From positions 7,200,501 through 7,264,500 of the forward strand of contig JAHQIY010000004.1 of assembly GCA_019054805.1 (NCBI GenBank): a stretch of 64,000 nucleotides of DNA, read 5' to 3'. The notes beneath the pieces were generated by a model that saw only the letters and a list, made by a program, of their open reading frames with translations, did not search any database and was not told where the DNA came from. Position 1 is the stretch's first letter. The number at the start of each line of letters is the position of its first letter. The stretch comes from Brachionus manjavacas (lineage: Eukaryota; Rotifera; Eurotatoria; Ploima; Brachionidae). Both the position numbers and the translations under genes were made by a program. This document shows, piece by piece, positions 46,513 to 58,900 of the stretch.

Positions 46513-47028
46513 TTATCTAAGAATCGACCATTTTAATTGATCTCTCGCTGATTTAACAACATCCATGACAGTTTGTTCTCCTAATGGAACTTCATCTTTG
46601 AGACTCACTCTTTGCGAGATCGCTGATGGATCTGTCTCCAGGAGAATTCCGTTATCGCAAATCTCGTCGATTGCTAATAAAACTGCATCCAAGTGATCAA
46701 TCAAGTTCTTTTTTTCAATATTTTTACGCAATATTTGACTTACAGAATCGTACAAACAGTTTAAAACGCTGCTTAGCATTATTTCATTATCACTTGTTGA
46801 TCCGATAACATAAAAAAATAAATCTATGATGCTTCTGTAAACAATTGTCAAATTATCAAGCATTATTATTTCGCTATTAGCTTTATGGGTCTTGGAAAAC
46901 AAAAGCTTTTCAAAGTCTAATTGCTCTTTGATGCTGGTAAATTGATTATCAAAATATTTTCCAGCTAAACGATTTCCATCATTGTCTAGAATTAGAATAG
47001 CCTTTACGGTATACAAAGAAGGCTCCAT
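46513..47028 (-). CDS. Coatomer subunit zeta, paralogue B
   Basis: An intronless 171-residue zeta-COP, the more conserved of the two copies here. It reads MEPSLYTVKAILILDNDGNRL, FEKLLFSKTHKANSEI, LTIVYRSIIDLFFYVIGS, NCLYDSVSQILRKNIEKKNL, and ends PLGEQTVMDVVKSARDQLKWSILR with the usual C-terminus. By eye it is about 60 % identical to paralogue A. It probably provides the main COPI function (longin-fold partner of gamma-COP). It sits 297 nt downstream of the exportin-7 stop codon on the same strand and about 2.5 kb upstream of paralogue A, so the pair arose by tandem duplication. Confidence 0.95.
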   Translation of the reverse strand: MEPSLYTVKAILILDNDGNRLAGKYFDNQFTSIKEQLDFEKLLFSKTHKANSEIIMLDNLTIVYRSIIDLFFYVIGSTSDNEIMLSSVLNCLYDSVSQILRKNIEKKNLIDHLDAVLLAIDEICDNGILLETDPSAISQRVSLKDEVPLGEQTVMDVVKSARDQLKWSILR

Positions 47029-47324
47029 TATTTGAACTTAAAAAAATATTAAAATTTTTGTACTTTTTTCTAATATTATTATTTAAAATTGAAATTTAAT
47101 GAGCAGAATTTATGATACGATTTCAAAGTCGTACTTTAAATTTATAAATTTAATAAAAAAATAGTAGAATGCATTTAATTTGTTAAATTATGAAAATTGG
47201 ATATTTGAAATTAGAAATTTATACAAATGTTTAAAATAGAAAAATGAATCTTTCAATATTATAAAATATCACCGAGACTCAAAATAAATGGCTTTTGTAA
47301 TGTTTTATTAAAATTTTGCTAATC

Positions 47325-50300
47325 TCAGACCGCAAGCAGTTTTTGTTGAACACTTTGTGGCATTTTGGCTTTTTGCTGGCTAAAATGGTGGTTTATTACA
47401 CTTGTACTTGTTGAATTTGATTTGAAACATTCATTCAGTTCTCTACGAAAGGTTGCTATATTTTGAGTAAATCTGAAAAATAATGATTAAAAAATTTTTT
47501 TTTAACCGAATTCTAAAAATTACTTGTCTCTATTTTTTATTGACAAACTTAGTTCGATTCCATTCATTAAATTTTTAAAGCTATTTTCAGCTGCCTCTCT
47601 TTTTTCCATTGTTTGCGAACTTATTAAATTGTGTCGCCATTGTTCAAAATACTAGATTTAATTAAATAAATAAATTTAAATTTTAACTTATTTACATTTG
47701 CTCCCTTGAATTTTTAAAATTATTTAACCTTTAATCTTTAACAAAATTTGACACTATATCTGAAAAATATTTTTATCGCACGAGATAAAAATAAAAATTT
47801 GAATTTAAAAAATTCTCAATAGGTCAAAAGTTCTGAATAGGGATGATAGAATATTAATAAATAAATATTTATTTTTAACTTTCAAAATTATTTTAGAATT
47901 AAAAATTTTGATCATTATCAGAATTTGAACACTTCAAGAAAAAAGGAATGCAGAAGGACCCTAGCTTTTCTTAAAAAAGCTTCACGAGGTGAATTTTTTT
48001 GTTAAAAATTTTAAAGGATATGGGGCAATTTGAAAAACAATCAAAATTTTTAATTTTTGGATATTTTCTTAAAGATCTTGATGAGTTGAATCCAAAAATA
48101 TCAAAAATCTGATATTTTCTTAAAACATATATAAGCTCAAACTAATAATCGATATTTTACTTAAAATGATCATTTCATCAATTTTTAAGGTTTTTTTTTG
48201 TTAATTTTTTTTTAAAACAGTCAAAATACAAACTTTAGATAAAAATATCTTAAATACAAAAATATTGCGTTTAAGTAATATTTCATATTGCCCCATATCA
48301 TTTAAATAATGTTTTTCTTTATTCGTAAAAATTTACTTTTTTGATTTTATAATATATCATCATATAAAATAACGAAAAGTTCCGATAGTAAAAGCATAGA
48401 TGAAATTGAATTGGAATTTAATTAATTTAATTATCAATTCATTTTTTTAAATTAAAATGAATTTAATAAAAAACACTTATTAGTTTAGTCTTTTTTCTAG
48501 AAAGAAAAAAACTTTACTAGCAAAAAAATTTATATAACCTTTCAAACTTTTAAAAAAAGTATCAAAAAAAAATGCGTCTTTAAATGAATTTGCAAGTAAA
48601 TATTTTGAGGAGAAGGAATTGTTTTGAAAAAATTTATGAATATTTGATGAAATTTTCTTACTTAAAATAATTCAAATATTTAAACTGATGAAAAATATTG
48701 AAAATTTTTAGATTTTTGGTTTAGATTTCAAAAAATTATTTTTAACAAATTTACACCAATTTATAGATAAATTATATTTACTTGTTCATTCAAAAGAATC
48801 AATCCAATTAAGGGTCTAGACATTGACCATTGATTCTTGCAGTCTTCGAAAATAATTATATTTAAAACCGTAGTGAGAACTTGCTGGAAAACTTGAGCCT
48901 GCTGTTGATAGACTTGAACCAACGGTATCTGATGAACCGATTGACCACGCTTTTGTTTAGATAAATTTTTGAACAAAAACGTGACTATATGATCAAGTGC
49001 CGAGCAACAACTGGTGCTAATTGAAGAATCGACAGATCCTAAGCCGTCTGAAATTGTTGCCAAAAGATACAGAAAAACCTGAGGTTCTAGCATCGATACA
49101 AAAGACATGTGATCGGCAGTCAAAGTCTCCACTAATCCATAATAAGTTTGACTCAATTTTGAATAAATTCTGAGGTTATTTTGGTCAAACGAAAGTAGCA
49201 TTTTAATAAACATTTCAAGAGCATCACTCAAAGCATTGTCGTTGTACAAGCGAAAAACTCCAAAATTCACATAACCACCGGAAAAACTCCACTTAAGTAT
49301 GCTAAAGCAAATCGATATTCCTTTCAATTTCATGGGATAAATTTGATCTTTACTAGCATCCATTCCGGTAAGGGAAACAATTCTGGATCCATAGGTGCAA
49401 ACTAATTGCGATGCTTCTCTAAACAGCAGTATGCCATTAGGCGAACTGATCTCAAAAGTCAATCGCTGAGACCTATTTTGAACAAGTTCGGCCATCAGCT
49501 TTAGTATTGGAGTGGTTACTAGAGGTTCATTGTACCAAACTTCGATTGCTTTGGTGAACAATGGAATATATTTTGGGTATAACCAATCGAATAGTTGCAT
49601 ATAAGCCGCTCTAGAGTTAAAAGCAAAAGCTAGACCACGCAAATCTCTGGCAAGTCCTACCAGAGGTAGCTTAATTTCGCTCAGAGATTCTTTGTTGGTT
49701 GCCTGAGACATAATGTTACCAATTGTTTCCAGCTGATTTGTTAGGGGCCTTGTAAATCTTTCAAATGTATCATCATCATCATTGAAGTCCAAATTGAGCA
49801 ATCGGCCTAGTGCTGTGTAAAAAGTAGTCCGACACTTCATTTCTTTGATTATTTCCGGATTGGAAAAGCCCAAAAATGGAAAATTTTCGCTCGTATGATT
49901 TGCCAAAATAAAGTGAATCGAGTCCAATTTCATCAGTTTTCTCACGCTGCTGTAGCCTACTGATAAATCGTTGAATAGATTAAGGGTCTTGTTAGTGATC
50001 CGTTCACTTTTGGTCCAGTATTTTAAATTGGTTATAATTTTACTAGTGACCACATTTAACCACATTGTTTCGTCTTGAATGCCGAGTAATTCGGACATTC
50101 GACGATATACCTTGGAGCTTTTTTGAACCTGGTCGCCTACAAATATTTTTCGAAATTGTTCAAAAAAGTTCAAAATGGCCAAGTCAAGTTTTTCACAGCC
50201 CCAACTTCCATTCGATTGTTCCAAACGATTGTTGACAAAATTCATCAATTGAAGTACTCGAACAACTAGTTCACCGTCATACATGTCATGCTCTTCGGTA

Positions 50301-52985
50301 TTTGCCAGGGAATAGGAGCTTCTTCCGCCAATCACTGCACCTATTATGTACACCAGCCAAGTCAATTGACCTTCTTTTATTTTAAAATCTGGATTTTGAT
50401 TCTGATAAGTTGGTGAAATTCTGCCGCTCATTGAAGATGTCTTGATCAATGCTTGGTACTCTTGAGCTGTCTTGTCAAAAAGTTCGACCAATATTTTACA
50501 CGTCTTTTCGTACTCACAACGACCAATTATCGATATCTTCAAAAATTTTTAATTATTAAAGAAAATCAATCTAGATTTCTATCTACGGATTCTCTGTTTG
50601 TCCTAAAAGTGGCGTCTCGTGTTTTTCTAGAAAATAGGAGGTCTTTGTCTTAGTAGCAACCAAAGCCAGTGGTTTTGGTTTAAAAAAAAATATTTATTAC
50701 ATTAATTATAAAGTACTGCAAAATAAAAATATGGATTTAAAAAATATTTTTCAATTTTTCGAGCAAAACACAAAGACTTGCTCACTTATTTTGTGAACAT
50801 TTGATAAAAAATTTTTTATAATTTGAAATTATGTCAAATCATGTCAAAAGGTATATCTTTTGTGTGTGAAAAAATATAAAATGGATCTAGAATACTTTAC
50901 TAACCATTAATATCAGTTAAAACATTTTCCAAAAAATTACTATTGATTTCACATAAAGCTAGATCTTTTATGCAGTGATATATAGATATTTTAGGGTATA
51001 GAGATACTAACAAAAATGATCTGATATTTTTTCTTTACCGAAATCATTCACTTAAGTTCAGCACATAAGATGATTTTTATATAATCTTGTCTCAAGATAG
51101 AAGTTAAACATCTAAAGACTGAAAATTATCAAAATTTTGTGAACCGACTTAAAAATTGAAGATTAATGAAATTTAAATTACTTGTTCTAATTGTTGATAC
51201 ACTGTTCCAAGATCTTGGAATGGATCTTCGACACCATCACGCACAACTGCATTTACATGCTCCAAACGTGATGTTATAAAGGTATTCGTTATCTCTGGCG
51301 TATATGTTTCTAAATGATGTGGTTCTTGTGTTTTAATGTAAGGCACTGATGCAACCAATCTTTGCCACAAACTAAGCAAATAGTACAAACTGTTTTGAGA
51401 AAATCTCCACATCTTTAAAATTAAGACTTTTTTCTTCTTTAACTAAAAAATTATCGATACCCACTCTCAAGCTAGTCACAGTAAATTTTGCCATCATTTC
51501 GATAAATTCATTGTAATAATCCAATTTGATCAATTCACTCAATTGATAGTTGCATTTTAGACGAGCTAATAATCTACAAAACTCATGGTAACACTTTGAA
51601 TCTTCAAGACCCTAAAAATGAGACTTTAAAAATGTTTTTAATAAAAAAAAAAATTTCTTACAGTTGAATTTGATAGTATTTTCTTAACACCAATACACAA
51701 TTCATTTAAATATTTCATTCTTTCTGTATTATTAAAAAAACTGCGCCTAATAGCTGACATTTGTACCAAACAAGCCAAGCAATTAGACCCAATATCAGGA
51801 GGTAAATGAAAGTAAAGGTTAAAAAATAACTCAATGTTGGTAAAATCCATGATAACTTAAACCAGGATAAAATTAAAACTGAGTATTAAAATACTAAATG
51901 TATGATTGTTACCGGATCTCCAAGTAGTTGGTATTTGAACAGTACTCAAATCATCCGTAGTGTCATCGCTAGAACTAGCGTTTACAATAAAATCATATAC
52001 TAGACAATTTAAGCAAAGCTGTACCAATTGAGATATTAATTCTCTTTCGTGTTGTTTCGAGGATAAATCACCACTAAAAATGGCAGTGATGCTTCGGTTG
52101 GCGTCTTTTAACAGTGAACATGAAAGTGTAAAAATTTCAAGTAGTTGAGAATCTCGAAATGAGCTCGAAATTTTACGATGCTTGGCTAATGAACGATTCA
52201 CTTCAGACTAGAACATTTTAAATAATTAAAAAAAAAATTATTTTTTTTTTACTTCATCTAAATTATTTATTTCAGTGACTAATTCGCTCAAAAGCTTGAC
52301 ACCAACTACCCCAAGCTCAGGCGTATTCTGGAAATATTAAATTTGAAAAAACACAGTTTGATTTTTTGAATCATTTTTACTTGAATAAATTTTGAGATAT
52401 CTTGTAAAATTTCTCTAAATGGATAATTTGCACTGTCTTTAGATAAAACATCAAACCAACCAAGTTTAGTAATTTTGGCAAATAACTATTATTTAATCCA
52501 ATTTTAAAAATTGTTTAATCCAAGGACACCATTTCATAAAAGCTTACTTGGACAAGTGAATTTTTGACGAACTGAACCAATTTAGGCCTCGTGTAGAGAT
52601 AATTCAATAAGTAACATCCTTGTTAAAATTAAAATTTGATAGATATGGTTAACTAGTAGTTTTTGGCAAAGTACTTAATTCATATTTATTTTGTGGACTT
52701 AAAATTACAGTATTGCGTGAAATGGCCTTAATCATTACTATACATGCTATGTATTGTGAGTAAGGACTCTAATGTTTATCAATCAAATAACTTTAAAATT
52801 GATTCATTCTCAAGACTTACGGTTCCACGTTCGAGCAAAATTTGACATTTCTCCAAGCAGTCAGAGCTATTAGCAAAGCTTTCCAAATGTTTATTTGCCT
52901 CTTGAATTTCTTGACCTGAAGACGAACTGTACAGTTTTTCGCACAACTTTTCCAGTTCAATTATGTCCTGGGTTGTGGTCGACAT
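47325..52985 (-). CDS. XPO7: Exportin-7 (RanBP16/17 type)
   Basis: Twelve exons: 52821-52985, 52675-52768, 52548-52618, 52381-52485, 52253-52327, 51913-52207, 51662-51855, 51465-51611, 51182-51412, 48782-50536, 47524-47651 and 47325-47472. Joined by GT-AG sites they give 1135 residues; human XPO7 is 1087. The start is the ATG of [19 protein letters not shown], which aligns with the family start. Landmarks are [11 protein letters not shown]-type and [11 protein letters not shown] repeats, [21 protein letters not shown]-like [90 protein letters not shown] and [14 protein letters not shown]. The last two exons give [19 protein letters not shown]. It is a HEAT-repeat Ran-GTP-dependent nuclear transport receptor. 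Introns are 45-60 nt in the 5' half, but 1130 nt (47652-48781) and 645 nt (50537-51181) near the 3' end. Confidence 0.94.
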
Positions 52986-55900
52986 TTTAGCTAGTAACTT
53001 TTTCAATCAACGTAATCAAAATAGTTTTATGCAATCTTAAAAATAATTCAAAATTTTAGCATATGACGTGTCTTTTTTTTCTAAATGGATTTTGCAAAAG
53101 GTCTAAAATTTTTTTTTGAGGATCATAACTTTTATAATTCGGAATTTAATTTATTTTAATTAGAAAAAAATTTTGAGAATTAAATTAAATACATTTTAAA
53201 ACCATCGTATGCTTTAGATCATAATTTTTTTTCTGCACTTCCTCATTTAAATTGATTGATTTTTATACTAAAATTATCATTAATTTCACAATCATTAATT
53301 ACCTTTATGATTTTAACTCTGTGAGGAAAAAATCTAAATCTTTGGCAGGGCGAAACACAGATCCGAAATTTGATGACAAGTTAATTTTTGGCCATGCAAA
53401 TATGCATTTTAATAAATTAAAATATTAGAAAAAAATGTGCCTTTAAATTTGGATTTTGTGAACTAATGGCAAATCTAGCTTTAATTAATTTCTTTATTTT
53501 TTGGTTTAAGATTTTCTAAATATTTATTTTTGGAAATAAATTTTTTAGTATTATTAAGAATTAAAAATTGTTTGTTTTAAAATTTGTTATTTATCAATCA
53601 TTATTCTTGTAACAAATAAAAATATTTTCTTCTTATCTATTTCAAATTTTACTTTATTGAATGCTAATTAAAATTAAAAACTTAATTTGATCAGATTAAC
53701 TTAATAACTGCGTTCTTTATAACTTAAATCAAGGACCTATAATCTTTTATATAATTCGATATCATATAAAAGATAGCATGAACTTCAGATTTAAGTTTCG
53801 TCGTTTTAAAGTTATTTCTTTAATTTATGGAAGTTAATATTTTAGGAATTTATTTTTAAAAGAGATTTTTAGATTTTGGTTTTAAATTAGATATCAGTTT
53901 AATTGAAAATCTAGCTAATAAATTTTCATAGACCAATATATAATTAGTAGCTTTTTAATTAAATTAATCAATCGAGCATTTAATAAATTAATAATTCAAA
54001 TGTTTAAAAAAATTTTTGAAGATGATTTAGTTAACTGATTGAGAAAAGGCAATACAAATAATATAAAAAAAATTCCTAAATTAACTAATGAAGGGAAATA
54101 ATTTAACAAAGATGAATAAAGTATCAATATATTTATTAAACTTTTTTTTTACAAAAAAAAATAGGAAAACAAACAAAAAAACGTAGATATAGAATATTTT
54201 TCAAGAATTGTATGGATTTAATTACAGTGAAATCGACAGTGACTTTAAAAAAAATAAATTCAATAATTTATAAAAGGAATTAAGATTTTTAAATATTTAA
54301 AAATAAAATCATCACTATTTCTTTTAATTTTACATTTAGCAGTTAAAAAACGATATTAGAAGATCACCAGGTCGATTTCAATCTTTATTTTGGATCAAGT
54401 GTTAAAAAAATCAAAAATCTAGTTGAAATTCAAGTTTACATGTGGTCTTAGCCAAAAGAAATTTAATTTTTTTAACATAACTTTTATTTAAAATATTTAA
54501 ATATTATATATAAGTAAAAGTAATTATTATATTTTATTGAGACGTATAATAAGCTGTAATTTGAAATTTAATGCTTCGAATTCGTTTCAATTTAAATACC
54601 TTAACTCTTTAATAAAAATAAAATTAACTAATAAAACAAATTATCTAATATAATAATCAAAATATCTAACACTGTAACAAAAAAAAACTAAATTTTGAAC
54701 AAGCTTTTATCTAAACAAATTATCTAAATTATTAATAAATTAATTGATTTTACATCAAATTGGCATTTTAACTGTCATTTTTTTAAAACAAACAAAATTA
54801 ACAAAACCTTTCTTGGTTAATCCTTATTTAAAATCATCATAATAGAAAAAGGGTAACCGGTTTCGACTGGGTAATAATTGCGGTTTAGATGATCAACTCG
54901 ATGCAGTAACCTCTGTGTCAGATTGGAGGCGTTGCTCAAAGAGGTACTAGAAAAGGAGATGAGCACTCCCCATTATCTACTAGGATAAAACTTTAAAATA
55001 TCAAATTAACTTTTGGTTTGAACATCTAAAAAAAATAACTCAACAAGATCTGAGAATTTTACTAAAAGTTTTTACTCGTTAAAGTTGTTTTTAGATTTAT
55101 ATTTTCTAGTTAGATCTTAATCCAAAAAAATAAAGTAAAAATTTCATTTAAGAAATGTGCAAGATAAATTAATAAGGTCTTGAATTATTCTTATTAATAT
55201 TTATTTTAAGAAATAAATGAAAACCATAAATTTCTATATTTTTTTTAATTAATTTAATGTTAACATTAACATTGTCAATAAATTCACACATTCCTTTACC
55301 GTTTCAAGCCGAGTTCCAAAATTCAATCACCCATCGATGAATCTACGTAAAAAACCAAAATTCAAGAAACAACTCTACTTGCCAAAGCCAAGAGAACTAC
55401 TACTACTAATTGAACATAAGTCTAGTAAATGAAAATCTTCTATTTAAAAAAAAAAAATATCTATTAGACAATAGTTATAATTATTTAAATTAAAAATTTC
55501 ATGTCTCATTATTAAGGATGAAAACAGTCCCTTAGAATCACATAATCGATTGTTTAATACAATTAAACGAATTATTAGATTTTTATTTTATTTTTAATAT
55601 TATCTAAATTATTTTGAGATAAAAAAGCTTAATCAGCTTATAAATTTATGGTCTAATAAAGAAATCGGCCGTTAAAACTTGTCAATTGAATCATTTTGGT
55701 AAACAGTGAAAGCTAAAATTAACTGTTCTTTTCCGGAATATTTTATAAATCAACAATTAGAAAATATTTTAATAGGCCTTCGGGTTAGAGTAATTTTTTT
55801 ATATTATGAAAATGTAAATTATTTAATTTTAGATACTTTTAAACGAATTTTTTTTCAATTAAATTTGATTAAATTAAAATAAATTTTTGTAAGAAGAGCT

Positions 55901-58900
55901 ATAGGGAGTAATCATTTTTTAAATTAATAAAAAATTGAAATGTTCCGATTTATTTTTGACCAAATATAGAGTCTATGATTTGCTTCATGATTTTAAATGT
56001 TTCTTGAACAATTTCTTTTTAAGATCTTATAAAGCAAAAAAAATTCTTGATTCTTACCAAATCGTTAAAGATTCTTATAAGATCAGATACTGAACTTGAA
56101 TTTTACTTTTTCCGAAATTGTACGATTTTATTTAAGAAACTTTATGTCAAGTTGCCTCTGATTTTACCAGTTTTTCATTCAAGATCTGAATCCAATTTTT
56201 CTCCTGGTTAGAATACAAGTTACTTTATTTTTCGTCCAAAATCTCGTCAACCTAATCAATAAAAATAAACCTTATCGTCACGTATTTTTTTTCAAAGTTT
56301 CCTAACTAAATTAATTAGCATTAATTAAAAATTAAGTCTCATTCGCTAGGAGATAATTCATTTGAGAATTTCATTTGAGTCTTGAAACTTATCTATCTGT
56401 TATATAAACATAAAGTATCATAATTTTCTAAATTTAAGCGTTTTAAAATTCTTTATTATGAATATTGAGATAGTAGTATTATTAAGTTTGAAGATTTAAT
56501 CAAATAAAATCAGTAAGTGAATAACTTAGAAGGTTATTTAGTGAAGAAAATTTTAAAATCATAAATTTAATCAAATACAATACATTACAAACCAAATTTT
56601 AAACAAAACCCTAAAAAAGGTTCATCAACAGAAAAAAAGGAAAAAAAAGTCTTTGATATCCCTTAAGTATATTAAAATTGTTTGAAATATTAAATGAAAA
56701 ATTCTAACGGGTTCTCAAAAGAAGAGAAGTGTCACATTGTCAAAAAAAATTGGTCAAATTTACTAAAAAAAAAATTAATAAATTTTTGGTTCGTTTCGTG
56801 CTAGAATTTTTTCTAATAGTAGCCTCTTGAGGGATACTGAAAAAATTTTCATTTTTAGCAAAAAATTAAAAGTAATATTAATAAAAACTGTGAAGGAATA
56901 ATCTAAACTAGAAGCTAATGGCGCTATGTCTTAATAATAGCTATTTCAGTGGTTATTTTCTTTTATTTTAAATAGTTTTTCATCAAATTTTGTCTTGAAA
57001 CCATTTACGGTAGAGTTTGAATAAAAAATATAAAATGAGGAATTGAGGACTCATAATGCAAATTTGAAAAAATAAATTAAAAAAATTAGAATTAAAACAT
57101 TGTGTTGAAATATAAAAAGAGAATTATGAAAAGTTAAAAAAATATAAAGAATATCTAGAATTTCTCAAATGGGTTTTTTATAAAAATTTTCATTAAAATG
57201 TTTTATTTACATTGTTAAATATATTATTATTTTATTCTGTTTATAATCTAATATTTAAGTGTTTTTTCTACCCTAACCGTTCTGCCTTTAACTGATTCTC
57301 TTGAAGTTTTATTTAAAAAATTCCAGTTACTTTAATTTTAGTAAAACCAGAATGGTACAGTTATTTTCATTTAAACGATGTTTTAAAATTTTAATATGAG
57401 ATTTTAAAAATAGCATTTTAAATAAGATGAAAGTTTTCTCAAAAAATTTCTCAATTCAATATTTTTAATACGATAGAAAAACAATTTATAGAATTATTAT
57501 ATAATAGCATTGAACAGGTTGATTTTGAATATTAAATTGATTTAAGCAGTAGATCGAAATTTTCAGCCACAAAATAAAGAGCTAATGAACAAAAATGGAA
57601 GCGACTTCAATTTAAGTTAGCTATGCATTTAATAAAAGCATTGTGAAAATTGTCAAGTTTGACTCTTAATAATTTTGAATTAAATGATTTTAGATCTAAA
57701 TAAATTTTCTTTTTTTTAGCTTAAATTAATGAATTTAGTTTGGTTATAAATTCTTATTTATTTATGTGTTCTTTCATTCGTAAAATTAAAAACTTTGTGA
57801 AGTATTTTGATTAAATTGAAATTAGTTTAAAAAAAAAACTCTTAAGCAAATTTAATTTTACCCAGAAAAATGTCAGACACACTTTTTTTGAAAGCATTTA
57901 GGCAAGTTAGAAAAAAATGATAAAATCAAATGTTTTAAATAAGAATGTTTGACTAGGCAATAAATGTCATTGTGTTTTAGCAAATATTTTATTCAATGTC
58001 TTGTAAACACATTGTGAAAGCTTGAAGTCTTTTTAAACGATATTTTATCATTTAATTTTTTTATAATTTTATTTAGCAATAATTTAAAAAACAAAAATAC
58101 GTAAATTTCTAAATCGATTAGAAAATGAGAAGGAAATTTGATTGATTCTTGATAAGAATTGCATTAAAAGTTCAAAACAAAGAACAATCAACTGATTATA
58201 GTTTATTTCAATAATTTTTTGAATGATTTATCTTTTCTTAAGCAAACTCTTTAAATACTTTGAATTATCAGATGGTGCTCGGTATTAACAAAGCAAAAGT
58301 TTTAATGAAAATTAAATTACTTGTTAAAATAAGACTGACAGGAAGTATAAAGTGTGGCAGTATTTTTTACTTGCCCGATTGCGTAATACTATTTTAAGTA
58401 AATAATTTGCTTTTAAGCTTAAAATATAAAATAACACATTTTTTATTGTAACAAACTTAATTAGCTAAATATAGAATTTAGAAAGATTTATGATACCATA
58501 AAGCAAAGTCTCGTATATTTTGAAAACTTTTTAGATAAATAATCAATTTAATCAATTCTTGTTTATTTGTTTTAGTTAAATATTTCTTGCAAAAAATTCA
58601 CAATATTTCGTGTTTTTTGCTAAATTAACAAAGAAAAATCAAATAGACTAAACACGAAGTTTAAGGAAGCTTTTTTATTTAATAAATATTCTGATAGCAA
58701 AGTCGTTCTGTTTGTAAATGCTTTAAATAAATTTAATTAATCAAATTTAATTTTGTTTGAAGTTTTTATTGACAATCGATATTCTTTTTTATTAAGGGAA
58801 CTGTCACAAAATCTGTTAAAATACAAACGTGTCCTTAGAAAAAGCTTATTTCAGATTGTTTCAATATGAATAATTTCAAGATAATCCTAAAATTAATAAT

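Noticed and set aside
47325-47651. A separate small two-exon coiled-coil gene
   Set aside because: Its sequence ([19 protein letters not shown]) matches the extreme C-terminus of exportin-7, and the splice phases join it to the exon ending at 48782.
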